34,470 nucleotides of DNA from Cryptomeria japonica (Eukaryota; Streptophyta; Pinopsida; Cupressales; Cupressaceae), in NCBI RefSeq assembly GCF_030272615.1, contig NW_026729325.1:64001-98470 (forward strand), given 5' to 3'. A program made the position numbers and the translations under genes. The notes beneath the pieces are model-generated. The model was given only the letters and a program-made list of their open reading frames with translations, was not told the origin of the DNA and did not search any database. Every line of letters begins with the position of its first letter. The first letter of the stretch is position 1. This document shows, piece after piece, positions 1 through 10,972 of the stretch.

Positions 1-1534
1 TGGGCCTTCCCCTTCTAGTAGATTTCGAGGTGCCATCTATTTGTATTTCAAGGTCATCTCCAAGTGTATCCTCCTCCAGATAGGTATTTTCTGGGAGAAG
101 CTCTTCTAGTTCTGTAGGTGATGGAATAGCCTCTAAACAGGGCTCTTGTGGGGGGAGCATGCTAGAGGAGCAAAAACCCAAATTCCTAGCAACACTAGTG
201 CCAGCACTGATGGCTTGAGCCATGGTAGAACATGCGGACAAGTCCTTATTGGAGCCACTACCACTATCATTACCGAGGGTGACTTTGGTTTTCTCAGAGA
301 CGTTAGCAGAGCCAGCCCCAATAACTATACCGCCAGAGCATCCTCGGGGGGATTCAAAACTATTGATGATGCTTTTAACCTTAGAGGGGGTGTGCGGCAA
401 GATGAGCTAGGGAGGCTTAGCGGAAGCTCCCCCCTCATTCAAGATTAATTGTTGCACATTCTTCCTTCTACGCTTTTTAGAATTCATCACTACCTGGTAG
501 CCATCATCCGATAAGGCAGGGGAGGCGGCACCAAAAGGTTGGAGAGGTGGAGCCACAATGGAGGGAGGGGGCTGGGGGTTCAAGGCGGGAGTGGGAGGCT
601 CAAGGTGGGATGAAGGGGCGGACTCCATCGCGGGCTGAGTGGATGGGATGGAGTGGCTGTTGGAGGCAGAGTTCGGTTTAGTAGCATCCACGGCCGAGGC
701 ATTTTTCCTCAAAATGGGGCAATTTTTCCTTACATGACCCTCACATTTACAAAGGAAACATGCGTTCAAACCTCCCAGGAATTCCAGCGGGCAAGAGAAC
801 GCATCCTCTGCAATTTTAAGCTGAAGGGAATTGGGTAAATTAATCCCAGGAAGAATGGATATGAGCACTCTGGCATCCAGATGGGGAACAAGGTGTGGGC
901 TTTCATCCATGTGGATGAATTTACTAAGGGGTTCGACGATTTGGGGGATGAATTTCCATAAAAAGGGCAGGATATTCTTTAGAACTACCCATCAAGGGCT
1001 CGAAAGAGCCAAGATTTCTTCAGGATTAGCTTCAGGGGACCAACTTAGGGCACGAAAAGCCGTTTTCCCAACATTCTAGTATAATTTATTTAGAACCTTT
1101 GATTGCATTTCATGAGAATTAAAAAATATGATGAACAGTTCCTTTTGAATTTGTCTACAGAAGGAAAAACAAAGCCCTAATTTTAAGTTCCAATAATTAT
1201 AAAACCAGTCATCCATGAATTTTTGTGGAGGGCATCTATCTATATCCACATAGGCAAAGAAAATGGCAGAATCCTTCAACCTATTTTTCTCCAAGGTAAT
1301 TTCATTTGTCATGGCTTCATTCGGGGAAATGGTGAAGGGATTGAGGCCGAAGCCAGGGTCCTTACCTTGTGGATCCATTCCATCGCCATTTGCAACGGCC
1401 ATGAACCTAGCGTCTTTCGTGACAGAGCTCGAGCCCCTACCAACAGCCTCACAGAATGACTTCGGCTGTAGAGGAGGTTGGGAAGATGGTGGTGAGGGTT
1501 GGGATTGAGGACCTCCATCAGTCTCTGCCTCCAT
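1..1534 (-). pseudogene. LINE ORF1 (DUF4283-like, CCHC zinc knuckle), degraded
   Basis: The product would be the RNA-binding ORF1 protein that packages LINE RNA. One reading frame stays open from the ATG at 1534 to position 1, broken by three in-frame stops (about 1076-1078, about 988 and 407-409) and no frameshift. Order of parts: an N-terminal Pro/Ser/Gln-rich leader; a DUF4283-like segment (about 1350-880) with the motifs SWSPEANPEE and PFLWKFIPQIVEPLSKF; then a zinc knuckle CFLCKCEGHVRKNCP (C-X2-C-X4-H-X4-C, about 740-695). It ends with a proline-rich tail, a KKRRRK basic patch and an acidic C terminus. An upstream TTG-started extension to 1585 is open but unlikely to be the true start. 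The family assignment is by pattern; I am confident of the knuckle and less so of DUF4283. Confidence 0.7.
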
Positions 1535-1808
1535 TAAAGGTGGAACTGATGTACGCCCAAGAGGGGGCAGCAAGGGCAAGGGCAATTACGTGCTTACGGA
1601 AGCAAAGAAAAACCATAAATGCAGAGTAAAGAAGGGAGAGATAATGCAAACTAGATGGAGGAGGGAGGCCTCCTCCAGATCCACGCCAACACCTCGGGAA
1701 GGGTTTGCAAATGAGGTCACCAGCACATGCACAACACCAGTCAGCCCAGTTGCATCCAGTTAGCAGATTCGCATCCCCAGACCGCTGAAAAGTAGCAGAC
1801 CCATCAAG
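1..1808 (-). mobile_element. LINE (L1-type), 5' UTR and ORF1 half
   Basis: A non-LTR retrotransposon read on the minus strand. Its 5' end lies near 1805, where GC-richer sequence changes abruptly to AT-rich DNA. ORF1 runs leftwards from 1534, and the endonuclease/reverse transcriptase ORF2 would lie beyond the left edge. 1535-1808 is the putative 5' UTR, with no convincing coding. Assignment rests on the ORF1 layout (DUF4283-like region, CCHC knuckle, proline/serine-rich tail), which is typical of plant L1 elements. Target-site duplications cannot be tested because the 3' end is missing. Confidence 0.75.
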
Positions 1809-2430
1809 TTTTCTTAATTTCAAAAGTGACTTTTTAAATAAAATAGAATTATTTTTAGTGAATATATATCATTTTATATATTTAATTTTATTTAATTTAC
1901 TAATCATTTAAAATTTCTAATATTAAATGATTTGCATACAAAAGAGAATAAATTAGAATTGAAAGTTAGTTTTAAATCTAGACTTTTGTTTAGTTTTAAA
2001 TCTAGACTTTTATCTTTTATTCCCTATGTGAGATTTACAAGCTCAATTGGATGATCCATGGTTGATATCATCTTAGAGGATTGCAAGCCGACTGAAACAT
2101 TTACAACCATTAGATGTTAAAGCAATATAAATCCCACAAAATTTTATTTAACTTTAATGTTTGTTTAAAAACAATTTCATTTGATAAAATACAATGCTTT
2201 TTTATAGTTAGATACATAAACTCTTTTTTATTTTAAACTGATTTTCTTGTTAAAAGTGATTTTTTAAATAAAATAAAATGATTTTTAGTGAATATATATC
2301 ATTTTATATATTTAATTTTATTTAATTTACTAATCATTTAACATTTCTAATATGAAATGATTTGCATACAAAAGAGAATAAATTAGAATTGAAAGTTAGT
2401 TTTAAATCTAGACTTTTATCTTTTAACTTA
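1809..2430. repeat. Direct repeat pair in AT-rich DNA
   Basis: About 1809-2019 is repeated almost identically at about 2241-2430, 430 bp apart. Both copies contain AATATATATCATTTTATATA and GATTTGCATACAAAAGAG. Copy 1 also carries a short internal duplication of TTTTAAATCTAGACTTTTG near 1970-2012. The segment between the copies (2020-2240) is unrelated. Copy 1 abuts the LINE 5' end. No coding potential is seen; an old segmental duplication or a degraded LTR pair are both possible. Confidence 0.75.
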
Positions 2431-3127
2431 TTCAAAAATTATAATTAGTCATTGTTGATTTTTTTAATAGAAATTTAATTTATTTGTATTAGATACTAAT
2501 TGTTTATAAATTTTAAACATTACAATTTATTATAATTTTAAAGTTAAATGTAAGCTTAAAAAATATTATGGTGATTTGATTAATAATTTTAGATCCAATT
2601 ACTTAATCTCACATAGAAATGAAATTGTACTCAAAAGTAAATAAAATATTTATTATTAATGCTAAATTTATAATACTCCTAACCATAACCCTTATAATAC
2701 TTAATTATGTTTTAATTCTAGCCCACAGTGCACACATAACCAATTTAAAAAGATAATCATAATTATAGTTAAGTTATTAGACACAATACAATAGATCTAA
2801 TCTAAATAATGCAAGAACATAGCCTAACTAATTACATTATGCATCATTTAAGATATGATAAATCTTAAGGTTAGGATTTGCATTGTGATTCAATTAATGT
2901 TACTAATGTTTTCAATCTATTAATTATATTTTTTAGGTACATGTTTTATTAATATTTTAGATGTAATAATTTTTTAAAAAGTAGTTTTATTTTTATTTAG
3001 TTATTTTTTAATTTAAAATATTTATTATTCATTATAAAAAAATTTAAATTATTATTTTTATTAATATTTGATTTTTGTATATTTTGACTTTGCATTTAGT
3101 TTATTCTATTTTAATTTTAATTTTAGA
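2431..3127. other. AT-rich spacer, no gene seen
   Basis: Very AT-rich sequence with homopolymer A/T runs. Open frames here are short and low-complexity. I see no gene, RNA or clear element boundary in it. Confidence 0.6.
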
Positions 3128-4797
3128 TTTAAATTTGAATATATTTTTTTTGGTCAGTAAAATATTTATTTTATTAATAATATTTAAAAAGTCCAAAATA
3201 CAAAAGATGACATCATTGGTAGTATCAAAAACCAGTTCAAACCCTACCATACTTACCTACCAACGTGCAGACATTACAAAAAAAATCTCCCGGGCTACCA
3301 CAAACCCACAACAAAACTATTCAGAAAGGAACAAAGTTTTTACAAAACAAACAACTGAAAAAACTTCATGCTTGTTCACCATCCCCATCAATAGGCAGTA
3401 CCTTTGCATTACTTTGTTTGTAGGAACTCCGCGTCTGATGCACGCCCCAACACCTTGGCCATGCACACCTCAACCCCTACCTCTGCCCTATGGATGACCA
3501 CCCCTCCAATAATCCGCCAACTTATACTTGAGTTGAGACCGGTCCATCATCTCCCTTGATAGTCCAGATGCCAACACTTTCTCCCAATCAATCATATAAT
3601 TTCTAATAGTCTACCAGCTCTCCATGATAATGCACCTGCGAGTATTTCTACCCTCCATAGAAAGAAAGGATGGACATTGGGAGGGTAACCAGGAACCACC
3701 ACCCAATCACTGAGAGTCGTGACAAACCCTCATCCTGGCTCTGCCAATACAAGTAGGGCATCCAATCCCACCCTCCATTCTGGTTTCACACAAAGCTCCA
3801 TTATTCTCTTCACCTCTTGGACAATACTGCACTCCAAGCCCCATGCACAAAACATGGACAAAATGTCTATATTTACCCTATACTTCATGTTTTCCAGCAA
3901 AAATTCATATCCCAAAACTTGCTTGACCTGGATGAGAAAGAAGTGGTCATCAGTAGTAAATACATTCTTCAAATGGTCATTTGTGATTTTCTCCCAAAAA
4001 GACATTTGTTGCTTACTCACTTTCATGCTAAAGTTGGCCTCCATGGAAATAGATTACCCACACACTGCTTCTCCAGGAAGTTTCCAGACCAAATCCAAGC
4101 AAACAAAAACGCACACAAATAAGAAATAAACACAATATCAAACCTAAAACCTCAAAGCATGTGGGCAATAAATGTCTAAGCTCCCACAGTCTGCCACCTC
4201 AAAAAATCTCATCCTTCCCTACGTTAAGGCTATCAAAAATAAATGAAATGACCCGTACCGATGCCACAGATCACCAAAACCAATGTCAAATAAATGGTAT
4301 CAAGCTCACCCTACCAACTCAATCGCCAACTTGGACAACAAGTTGGCCAAAACATTGCCTTCTATGTACACATGCAAAAGAGTGAAAGATTTGAAACCTT
4401 CTAATTTTCTTTGAATAATTTTGACCCACTTGTCAATTTTCCAATCAAGGGGACCCCATTTGCAATTTCATTTATTACTATTTGAGAATCCCCTTCTTGA
4501 TGGAATTGATCAACTTTGATCCTTTTGATAAATCAATTGCCAATGCTACTGCTTGCACCTCTACTACATTGTTTGTTCTATTCTCTAATTTATGTGAATC
4601 TATGGAAAGGATGTTTCCATCAAATTCCTTAGCAATACACACACCCCCCCCGAAGGTCTAGGATTCCCTTTCAAGGCACCATAAAAGTTACCTTCACCCA
4701 ATCTTGTTCCGGTTTGATCCACTCCACATCTTCCCTATACCTCCTAGGATTAACCCTATATTTCCCATTACCAGGCACACTTAAGTTTGAAATTTAT
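3128..4797 (-). mobile_element. 5'-truncated LINE with 3' tail and possible target duplication
   Basis: A second non-LTR element on the minus strand. Its 3' end is the T-run at about 3145-3152 (an A-run on the minus strand), preceded in the element's sense by a GACCAAAAAAA-type end and an AATAAA-like stretch. The body extends to about 4781, where the RNase H homology stops. Flanks TTTAAATTTGAAT (3128-3140) and TTAAGTTTGAAAT (4782-4794) resemble each other and could be an imperfect target-site duplication. 5' truncation with loss of reverse transcriptase is normal for LINE insertions. Between 3170 and 4300 only decayed reading frames remain, the longest at 3730-4044 on the minus strand. Confidence 0.65.
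4320..4740 (-). pseudogene. LINE RNase H domain (RVT_3-like) remnant
   Basis: Remnant of the RNase H domain at the C terminus of plant LINE ORF2, which removes RNA from the RNA:DNA hybrid during reverse transcription. Visible on the minus strand: FYGALKGNPRPSGG near 4690 (family pattern FDGAxKGNPGxxG), NRTNNVVEVQAVALAID near 4590-4540, EGDSQIVINEI near 4485-4455, and HVYIEGNVLANLLSKLA near 4370-4325. The pieces lie in different frames, so several indels have occurred. Two catalytic Asp positions are changed (the first to Tyr, the last to Asn), so the domain is dead. The motif order makes the family call firm. Confidence 0.75.
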
Positions 4798-5797
4798 TTT
4801 TAATTATTATGTCTTTTTACGAAATTATAACTAATAATTAAAAGTTATTAGAGTTGATTGAATTTATAATTTTTTTAATCAATCATAGTCGAAGTAGTAT
4901 TTTCTTTTGAATGGAGCTATGAACCAGTGAGACCACATTTTATAAACAGCTGAAATAAACTTCCAAACACATAAAAGTCCAAATACTAGTCTATCCCTAT
5001 GATGGGGATCAAGCCTGGAATTATCTTCAAAAAACTGTTTATATGACACTTAAAATTATTAATAAGTCGTAAAAAATTATAATAGGTAATATATATTGAT
5101 ATATTATTTTACAACGTTTATTATAAATATATGAATTTGTTTTGAATATTTTAAAATTGTAGGATTAAGATATAATTATTTCTAATTTTATATTATTTTT
5201 ATATAAATTTTTAGTATTTTCTTATATAAATTTATAAACTTTGTCAATTTATTTTTGTAAAATATTTTTAATAAGCTTGTCTTAAATATCAATATAGAAA
5301 CTTCTAACAATTGAAATGATAAGATGATTTCTAATTTTTTAAAATATTGTAATAAAAAAATCTAAAATAGTTTCTATTTTTATAATAAACAAGATTTTTG
5401 GGTGTGAATTTATAAATTTACAAATAAATTTAAGATTTTTTTTAGTACATTACTAAGTTATCATTTTTTTTATTTTTTTATTTTTTTATTTGCATGAAAT
5501 TATTTCACTAGGCCAGATGGGGGATAAATTCATGACTCTCATTGATAATAAAATCACTTTAGAAATTGCCGATTATGAACTTTCTAATTTTTCTTAAAGA
5601 TGACTACTTCTAATACTGAGGTATCGCTTTTGATTAAAAATCTAATAAAATGGAAAAAAGAAAAGCAATTCTATTTTTGTTTCGAGTTGCAGTAATTTAG
5701 TCAAACACGCCATTCAAACAAGAAATAGTAAAAGCAAACAAAATCCATGAAAATAAGTGTATAAGAAAAGAAGAAATATTTCCTTATTAATATGGCA
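4798..5797. other. AT-rich spacer upstream of the cysteine-rich peptide gene
   Basis: Strongly AT-rich, with long A/T runs (for example TTTTTTTTATTTTTTT near 5465). No coding region, RNA gene or clear repeat unit is seen. The last 100-150 bp is expected to contain the gene's promoter. Confidence 0.6.
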
Positions 5798-5805
5798 TCG
5801 TTCCC

Positions 5806-5813
5806 TATATAAA
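5806..5813 (+). promoter_or_regulatory. TATA box of the cysteine-rich peptide gene
   Basis: CCTATATAAACC is a near-ideal plant TATA box. It lies 80 bp before the ATG at 5893, placing a start site around 5838 and giving a 5' leader of about 55 nt. A six-codon open frame begins at 5834, but it overlaps the predicted start site and may not be in the mRNA. Confidence 0.7.
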
Positions 5814-6072
5814 CCAACACTGCGAACTCTGAAATGAATGCATTACAAGTTTAGTTTATCAAAATCATCTTGAGTGAGAAATTTAAAGAGGGATGAAAAA
5901 TGAGAGAGGAATTGTTGTTGCTATGCTCGCTGTTTTGATACTGCTCATCCTGCTCTCACCAACAACTGCATCAACACCCAGGCATCTTACCGATGACTGT
6001 GCAAAAGTCACTTGCTTGCCGATGAACATAACCAATTCTGCAAGTGCTAATAGGTTGACTAGTGTTGATAAG

Positions 6073-6764
6073 TGTTGACATCAATGACAAAACCATATCA
6101 ACATATCCAAAATACCAACAGAAAGGATGTTTGATGGTCATACTGGTAAGATAGACTAAACTGGTAGTCAACCTTGGTCGACAAAGTATGTCAAACCGAC
6201 ATAGGAAGCCAAGCAAAGGTGGATGTCAACAAGCATGACAACTAGATATCAGGTGGAGGTATTGCATAGGTCAGTGGAGTGTGCATCAATGTAACAAATC
6301 TGCAAGCAGGTCAGCTTTTATGAGGAACCCACAAGTCACGGAGGATGCCAGAAGATTGCGGCTTGAGGAAGGCAAGCTCGAAAAGCAATCGCACTGATCT
6401 TGCAAGAATATTTGATCTCTGTAACTATTACATGAAGGAAACAACAAAATCATTTATGAAGGAAACAACAAAACCATTAATAGCGAGTGACAGAGAAAAG
6501 TAGAAAAGCATGGTGCAGATCTCCAGATTTAGAAAACACACATTGGAATGCCAAGTTTGGCTGGTGATTGATTGTCATAAAGATCATATCTGTGAAAAGA
6601 AGATTGAATCAAAGGGGATTCAGATTGAGTTGGAAAAGGAAAACCTAACATGATAATGTTTGAAAGCATTCTTGGCGGGAATCCATGATTATATATACAT
6701 GAGCTCGAAACAATAGATAAACATGCTTGAGGAGAAGAAGAAGAGAAAAGAGAGATTGAGTGCA
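6073..6764. mobile_element. Solo LTR G inside the cysteine-rich peptide gene
   Basis: Begins TGTTGACATC and ends GAGTGCA, so it has canonical TG...CA ends. It is flanked by GATAAG at 6067-6072 and 6765-6770. The start resembles the LTR starts of elements A, B and C in this window (TGTTGGCA and similar). A TATA-like GATTATATATACATG lies at 6687-6700. No primer site, polypurine tract or coding region is attached, so it is a solo LTR left by unequal recombination. Six bases of duplication rather than five may include one chance match. Confidence 0.65.
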
Positions 6765-6769
6765 GATAA

Positions 6770-6937
6770 GAATCATCTCCCTTAGAATTTATTCTAAGTA
6801 AGTTGCAGAGTGAGTCAAAAAGCAAACCGGTGAGAAATCTGGACAACTGTGATGATTGTGATAATATGTTTAAGCATAATCATTGTGATAAGGCTCCAGG
6901 TGGAGGTTTTAACTGTTGTGAATATACTGCGTGTTAA
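6770..6937 (+). pseudogene. 3' coding segment of the split cysteine-rich peptide gene
   Basis: An open frame of 55 codons that starts immediately after the right-hand GATAAG copy and ends in TAA at 6935-6937. It encodes a charged linker (SKSKPVRNLDN), then cysteines spaced C-X2-C-X8-C-X8-CC-X4-C at the very C terminus. The cysteine density and the CC pair resemble disulfide-rich plant secretory peptides. The segment has no signal peptide of its own, and so depends on the 5893-6072 part. It is missed if only ATG-initiated frames are considered. Confidence 0.6.
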
Positions 6938-7380
6938 CAACAATTTACAATTTATAGACATAGTAGATAAATAGTTTTTTACATAGTTCATAAATAATGT
7001 GAAGGTTGTTCTCCAGTTCGCAATGGTGTAGTGCTCGATTCCTTCAAAAATTAAATTTTTTTTTTTTATTAGTATACTTTTGTTCTTGTCTATTAATATT
7101 CGTAGGATTTTTTTATTTTTCTTTTTATCAGTAAAGGGTTGAGTTGGATATATTTAATATATATATCCACAGAAGATATATAAACTGTCTGAAAGATAAT
7201 ATAACATCTTAATATCTTAGTAATATAATCACTTTTTACACATGAGTTTTAAATTTTCAATTTTTAACATTCATCAATTTGAATTCAAGTTTCTCTATAT
7301 TTTAGAGTATCTGTTACTTATTCTGTCATGTTATTCATTGTAATCATTTCATATAAACTATATAGATACATAAGGACACA
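6938..7380. other. Downstream of the peptide gene, no further gene
   Basis: AT-rich sequence that would hold the 3' UTR of the peptide gene; ATAAATAAT near 6985-6995 could serve as its polyadenylation signal. I see nothing else here. Confidence 0.45.
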
Positions 7381-7652
7381 TAAAATTTGAACAAAAACTC
7401 TAAGACAAGAATTTAGTCATAGAATTTTTAACTTATAATTATTTAAGTATCAAACATAAATACCATTTTGCTTATTATCTTCACAATAGTTTTTTTAATG
7501 AATTGTATAACTATTATAAAATTTGAGCAAAAATTATAACACAAGAATTTAGTCATAGAATTTTTAACTTATAATTATTTAAGTATCAAACATAAATACC
7601 ATTTTGCTTATTATCTTCACAATAATTTTTTTAATGAATTGTATAGCTATTA
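7381..7652. repeat. Two-copy tandem repeat, 136-bp unit
   Basis: Copy 1 is 7381-7516 and copy 2 is 7517-7652, directly adjacent. They differ at only a handful of positions; both contain AGAATTTTTAACTTATAATT and CATTTTGCTTATTATCTTCA. The sequence is non-coding and AT-rich. The high identity points to a fairly recent duplication. Confidence 0.9.
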
Positions 7653-8088
7653 ATTTTAATAATTTTCAATAAATTAATTGGAAAATACAATTCTTACTGT
7701 TTTGTTAAACCTTCACATCATAGGAAGCAAGAAGGATTATATATATGCTAAAAGCTTATTTTTTCATTAAGTTTAAATGGCTTTTTTGTTATATATTTTC
7801 AATAAATTTTTTTTTTCTTTTATTGTAAACAAAAATAAAGAAACAAATTTGAAAAGGATGAGACAAAATATTTAATGGCCAAAAGAATTAGAAAAAAAAT
7901 CTAGGTAACAAAATTCGATTAAAATAACATGTAAAAAATGACAAACTTGAAACAATTCCCAAATCCTACACATTTCCCAATCACTTTGGCATTGAATTTG
8001 ATCATGAGAAAAATTTAGATAAATGTGAGAAACTTGTATGTTGTGAAACATTGAGAGAGAAAAGTTGGGAGATAAAGTGGTACAATTT

Positions 8089-8334
8089 CATGTTTTGTCA
8101 TACTTGGATATCAACATAATAGCCTTTGTTATTCTTCCCTCTATGCTTGGAGGGAAAGTACAATGTTTCTATTTTCTCTTTTCAAGGATTCACTTTTCCT
8201 ACATTGAGTAGCATGTTTTGTCATACTTGAATAGAAACATAATAGCCTTTGTTATTCTTCCCTACATACTTGGAGGGCAAGTACACGGTTTCTCTTTTCT
8301 CTTTTCAAGGATTCACTTTTCCTACATTGAGTAG
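8089..8334. repeat. Two-copy tandem repeat, 123-bp unit
   Basis: Copy 1 is 8089-8211 and copy 2 is 8212-8334. A possible third copy starts (CATCTTTT) and is lost at once. Shared blocks include AACATAATAGCCTTTGTTAT and TTTTCAAGGATTCACTTTTC. No coding potential is seen. Confidence 0.88.
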
Positions 8335-10972
8335 CATCTTTTATACGAATTACATTTCTGGAATATAATTTTTATCCTTTATAAAGATTTTAATTTTGTA
8401 TGGATGTTTCTATCCTTTATTTATGAGCTCTTCCTTGCTTGAAAGTATTTTCATAAATGATCCCTCCTAGGTGTTGAAGGTGCATCCTTTCTTTCCATTC
8501 TTTTCCCTTTGTCAAAGATGTTATTTGGAAAAAAGATCTCCTATTGGAGGTAGATTTATTTCAACAAATCTCTCTTCCTCCCACCTTTCATTATGCATCC
8601 CTCAAAAGGATCCCTTTATTTTTTTTTTCAAAATCTATTTTACAACTATCTCTTATCTTGAAAGAGTTAGGCCTCTTTATCTTGGAGTGATGTAAATTGT
8701 TGCTTAAAGAATATCTATGTGGTGATAAAAGGTGTTTATCCTTGTTCTTTTCTTTAAGACATCAACACAGGACTACGTTGACATCTTAAGGGAGCACATC
8801 TATGTAGCCTTATTATTTTTTATTTACAGTTCAATATTGTAGGATTTCCAACATGAACAATGTGATTTATTGGTTATCCTTATTCCATGTTGTAGGATTT
8901 CCTCACGAAAAGTGGGTTTTGTTTGGTTATCCTTTTTTAATTTGCAATTCAATTTTTGTGGGTTTTCTTATAAACAATACTTTGTTTGGTTATGCTTCTT
9001 CTGGTGTTCCAACAACACCTTCTTTGCACCAATCGTTTTTCTTGTAATAATTTTTTTTTTCTAATTAAAACCCATTTCAATTTTCACGAAGCAATTGTGC
9101 TGTAATAAGAGAGCTTTGCATAACAATTTCCCTTTTTAGGATGATTTGACAAGCATAACACAACTTGCATAACCGTACTTTCTCTTTCACATGGTTCATA
9201 GAACATATCACAACTTTTTGTCCCATGAAATATATGCTCTCATGGATCACTTAGAATAATATAGCTTGCTAGCTCATGGAATTCATGATCCTTCCCTCTC
9301 TCTCTCTCTCTCATACATCACCTAATATAACACAACTTAGTGGCTAGTGGAATCCATGTTTCATTTCTCTTTCTCCCATGAGCCCATAGTATATCACACC
9401 TTTCTAGTCATTGAGTCATGGTTTCTTATCTCATCACTTGATGTATGCTCTTGGTCTTCCCATGTGTCACTTGTTCTATTGCAAATACATTCACAAAATG
9501 ATATTAGCAATTGAGACATTTTGATCGTCACGGTCTCTTCAACAAGTTGACTTGGAGCCTTTTTTAGTAATAAACCCTTTTGTGTCTATAATCTTTGTTT
9601 GTCATTTTTTCTTTTATATTTTTTTTTCTTTTTTGTGTCCTTCTATCTGATTGTGTTAGATAAGACCCTAAGCTTGTGGCCTTGTTCCCTCAAATATGGT
9701 GATGTCTTATGTATTTCTTGTCTTGCTCTCATTTCATCATGTATGCATCTCTTTCTTTTCCTTTGTTGTGATTCTATTTATTTTTCCTTTTTTATGATAC
9801 TCCTACTAAAGAGTGGGTTGAATGTAGCATGATAAATTGTAAACCTGTACAATTTCACACTACTTTTTGTGTCCTTGCCTTAGTGCATTTTCTCCTAGGT
9901 CTTATCCAAAACTATTTCTAGCATTTGTAATCTCAACATCTAGTTTTAGACTAAGTTCACCTTATTCATATGTTATTCACCATGCTTTGGATGGACAAGG
10001 GTTTTGGGGGTATTCTTGTCCTAGAAAAGGGTATTTGGCATGTCTTGTCCCTCAAAATTGGGCCCAATTTTGAATATATTATTGCCTTTTCTCACTAGTT
10101 TGTTCCCAATGTTAATACCTTAATCATTTATATTATCCATCCATCCACATTCATTATAATTATTTTATATCCATGAAGCATTAAGATAATCTTTCATCAT
10201 ACCATATTTTTCAAGCGTTCTTCAGATGTGGACATTATGGAGTAGCATGTTACAATAATTTTTATGCAATCATGAGTTTATTGATTGATTTATTTATGTC
10301 TTATCATGTCATGTCATTTACTGAATCAATAATTGTGATCACATTAAAAAATTATTGAATCATCAACCATCATTTAAATTTCAATTTAGTTATAGGATTA
10401 ATTCCTAGTATGGTTTTTTACGTAGGAAAATCCCTATCAACAACTCCATTTTCTGCCTATGTATGTGTACATGGTAGGAACTAAAAATAAGATATACAAA
10501 TTCAAGAAAAGTAGATAAAGACACACATGTTCAAATTTTGTAGAGGCGTAAATTTTAAGACAAGGTCAGTCCAAGAACCATTATCTGACACTTTTATGAT
10601 GAAAATTTAGGGAAAGACTAAAAATTTTCAACATACCTATCCCAAAAGTATATCTATTGTCTGTATCTAACACCTTGAGGACAAGATCACCCCAAGCAGC
10701 ATAGTCCAACATATTTGAGTCTATATTTTATACACAAACTCCTCTCTACTTCCTATTTCCAATTCTATAATTGTGCCTACATGTCTGGTTTGAGACTATT
10801 TGTACATGTTGATTCTTGCCAATTTCTAATGCTTAGCCATAGATCTTGCCTTCAATTTACATGTTTTTATAGCTCACTTTCAACTCAATCAATTTATATA
10901 AATTCACCTTTTTCTCAATCATTTCTGAATAAGTTTGAGGTTGAGCCTATTGAGTTTAATCTCCTTTTAATG
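8335..10972. other. Gene-free, degenerate repeat-derived DNA
   Basis: No convincing coding region. Open frames (for example 8471-8695 and 9599-9832) are T-rich and low-complexity. 8819-8997 holds about three degenerate units of 55-63 bp, marked by TTTGGTTATCCTT-like ends. 9180-9430 holds loosely repeated blocks around CATATCACAAC / CTCATGGA. 9296-9312 is a short (CT)n microsatellite. 9840-10100 looks like a decayed LTR, but neither end was found. Confidence 0.5.
10052..10073. repeat. Perfect 22-bp palindrome
   Basis: The half-site TCAAAATTGGG is followed directly by its exact reverse complement, with no spacer. It sits in gene-free DNA that looks like an old LTR. Confidence 0.9.

Larger units (their letters stand above)
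5893..6937 (+). pseudogene. Secreted cysteine-rich peptide gene, interrupted by a solo LTR
   Basis: Probably a small secreted cysteine-rich peptide; the family is not recognised. The 5' part (5893-6072) starts with ATG and encodes a signal peptide: a charged start (MKNERG), a hydrophobic core of about 17 residues (VAMLAVLILLILL), and a likely cleavage after TTAS. The sequence DDCAKVTC follows. A 692-bp LTR then begins at 6073 and stops this frame at 6076. After the right-hand target duplication, 6770-6934 is open and encodes more cysteines: NCDDC, HC, NCC and a C-terminal EYTAC, with TAA at 6935. The two halves are one nucleotide out of frame, so the gene looks broken unless splicing bypasses the insertion. 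An upstream TATA box supports a real host gene. Alternative: a two-exon gene in which the LTR lies within an intron (possible acceptor TTGCAG at 6803-6808). Confidence 0.6.

Noticed and set aside
3075-3497. 140-codon open frame on the plus strand
   Set aside because: Low-complexity hydrophobic start over AT-rich DNA, running antisense into LINE-derived sequence; no domain-like pattern.
5834-5854. Six-codon upstream open frame before the peptide gene
   Set aside because: It coincides with the expected transcription start, so it may not be in the mRNA; no evidence of a regulatory role.
9599-9832. Phe/Leu-rich open frame resembling membrane segments
   Set aside because: Driven by T-rich sequence; no promoter, no conserved pattern, no continuation.
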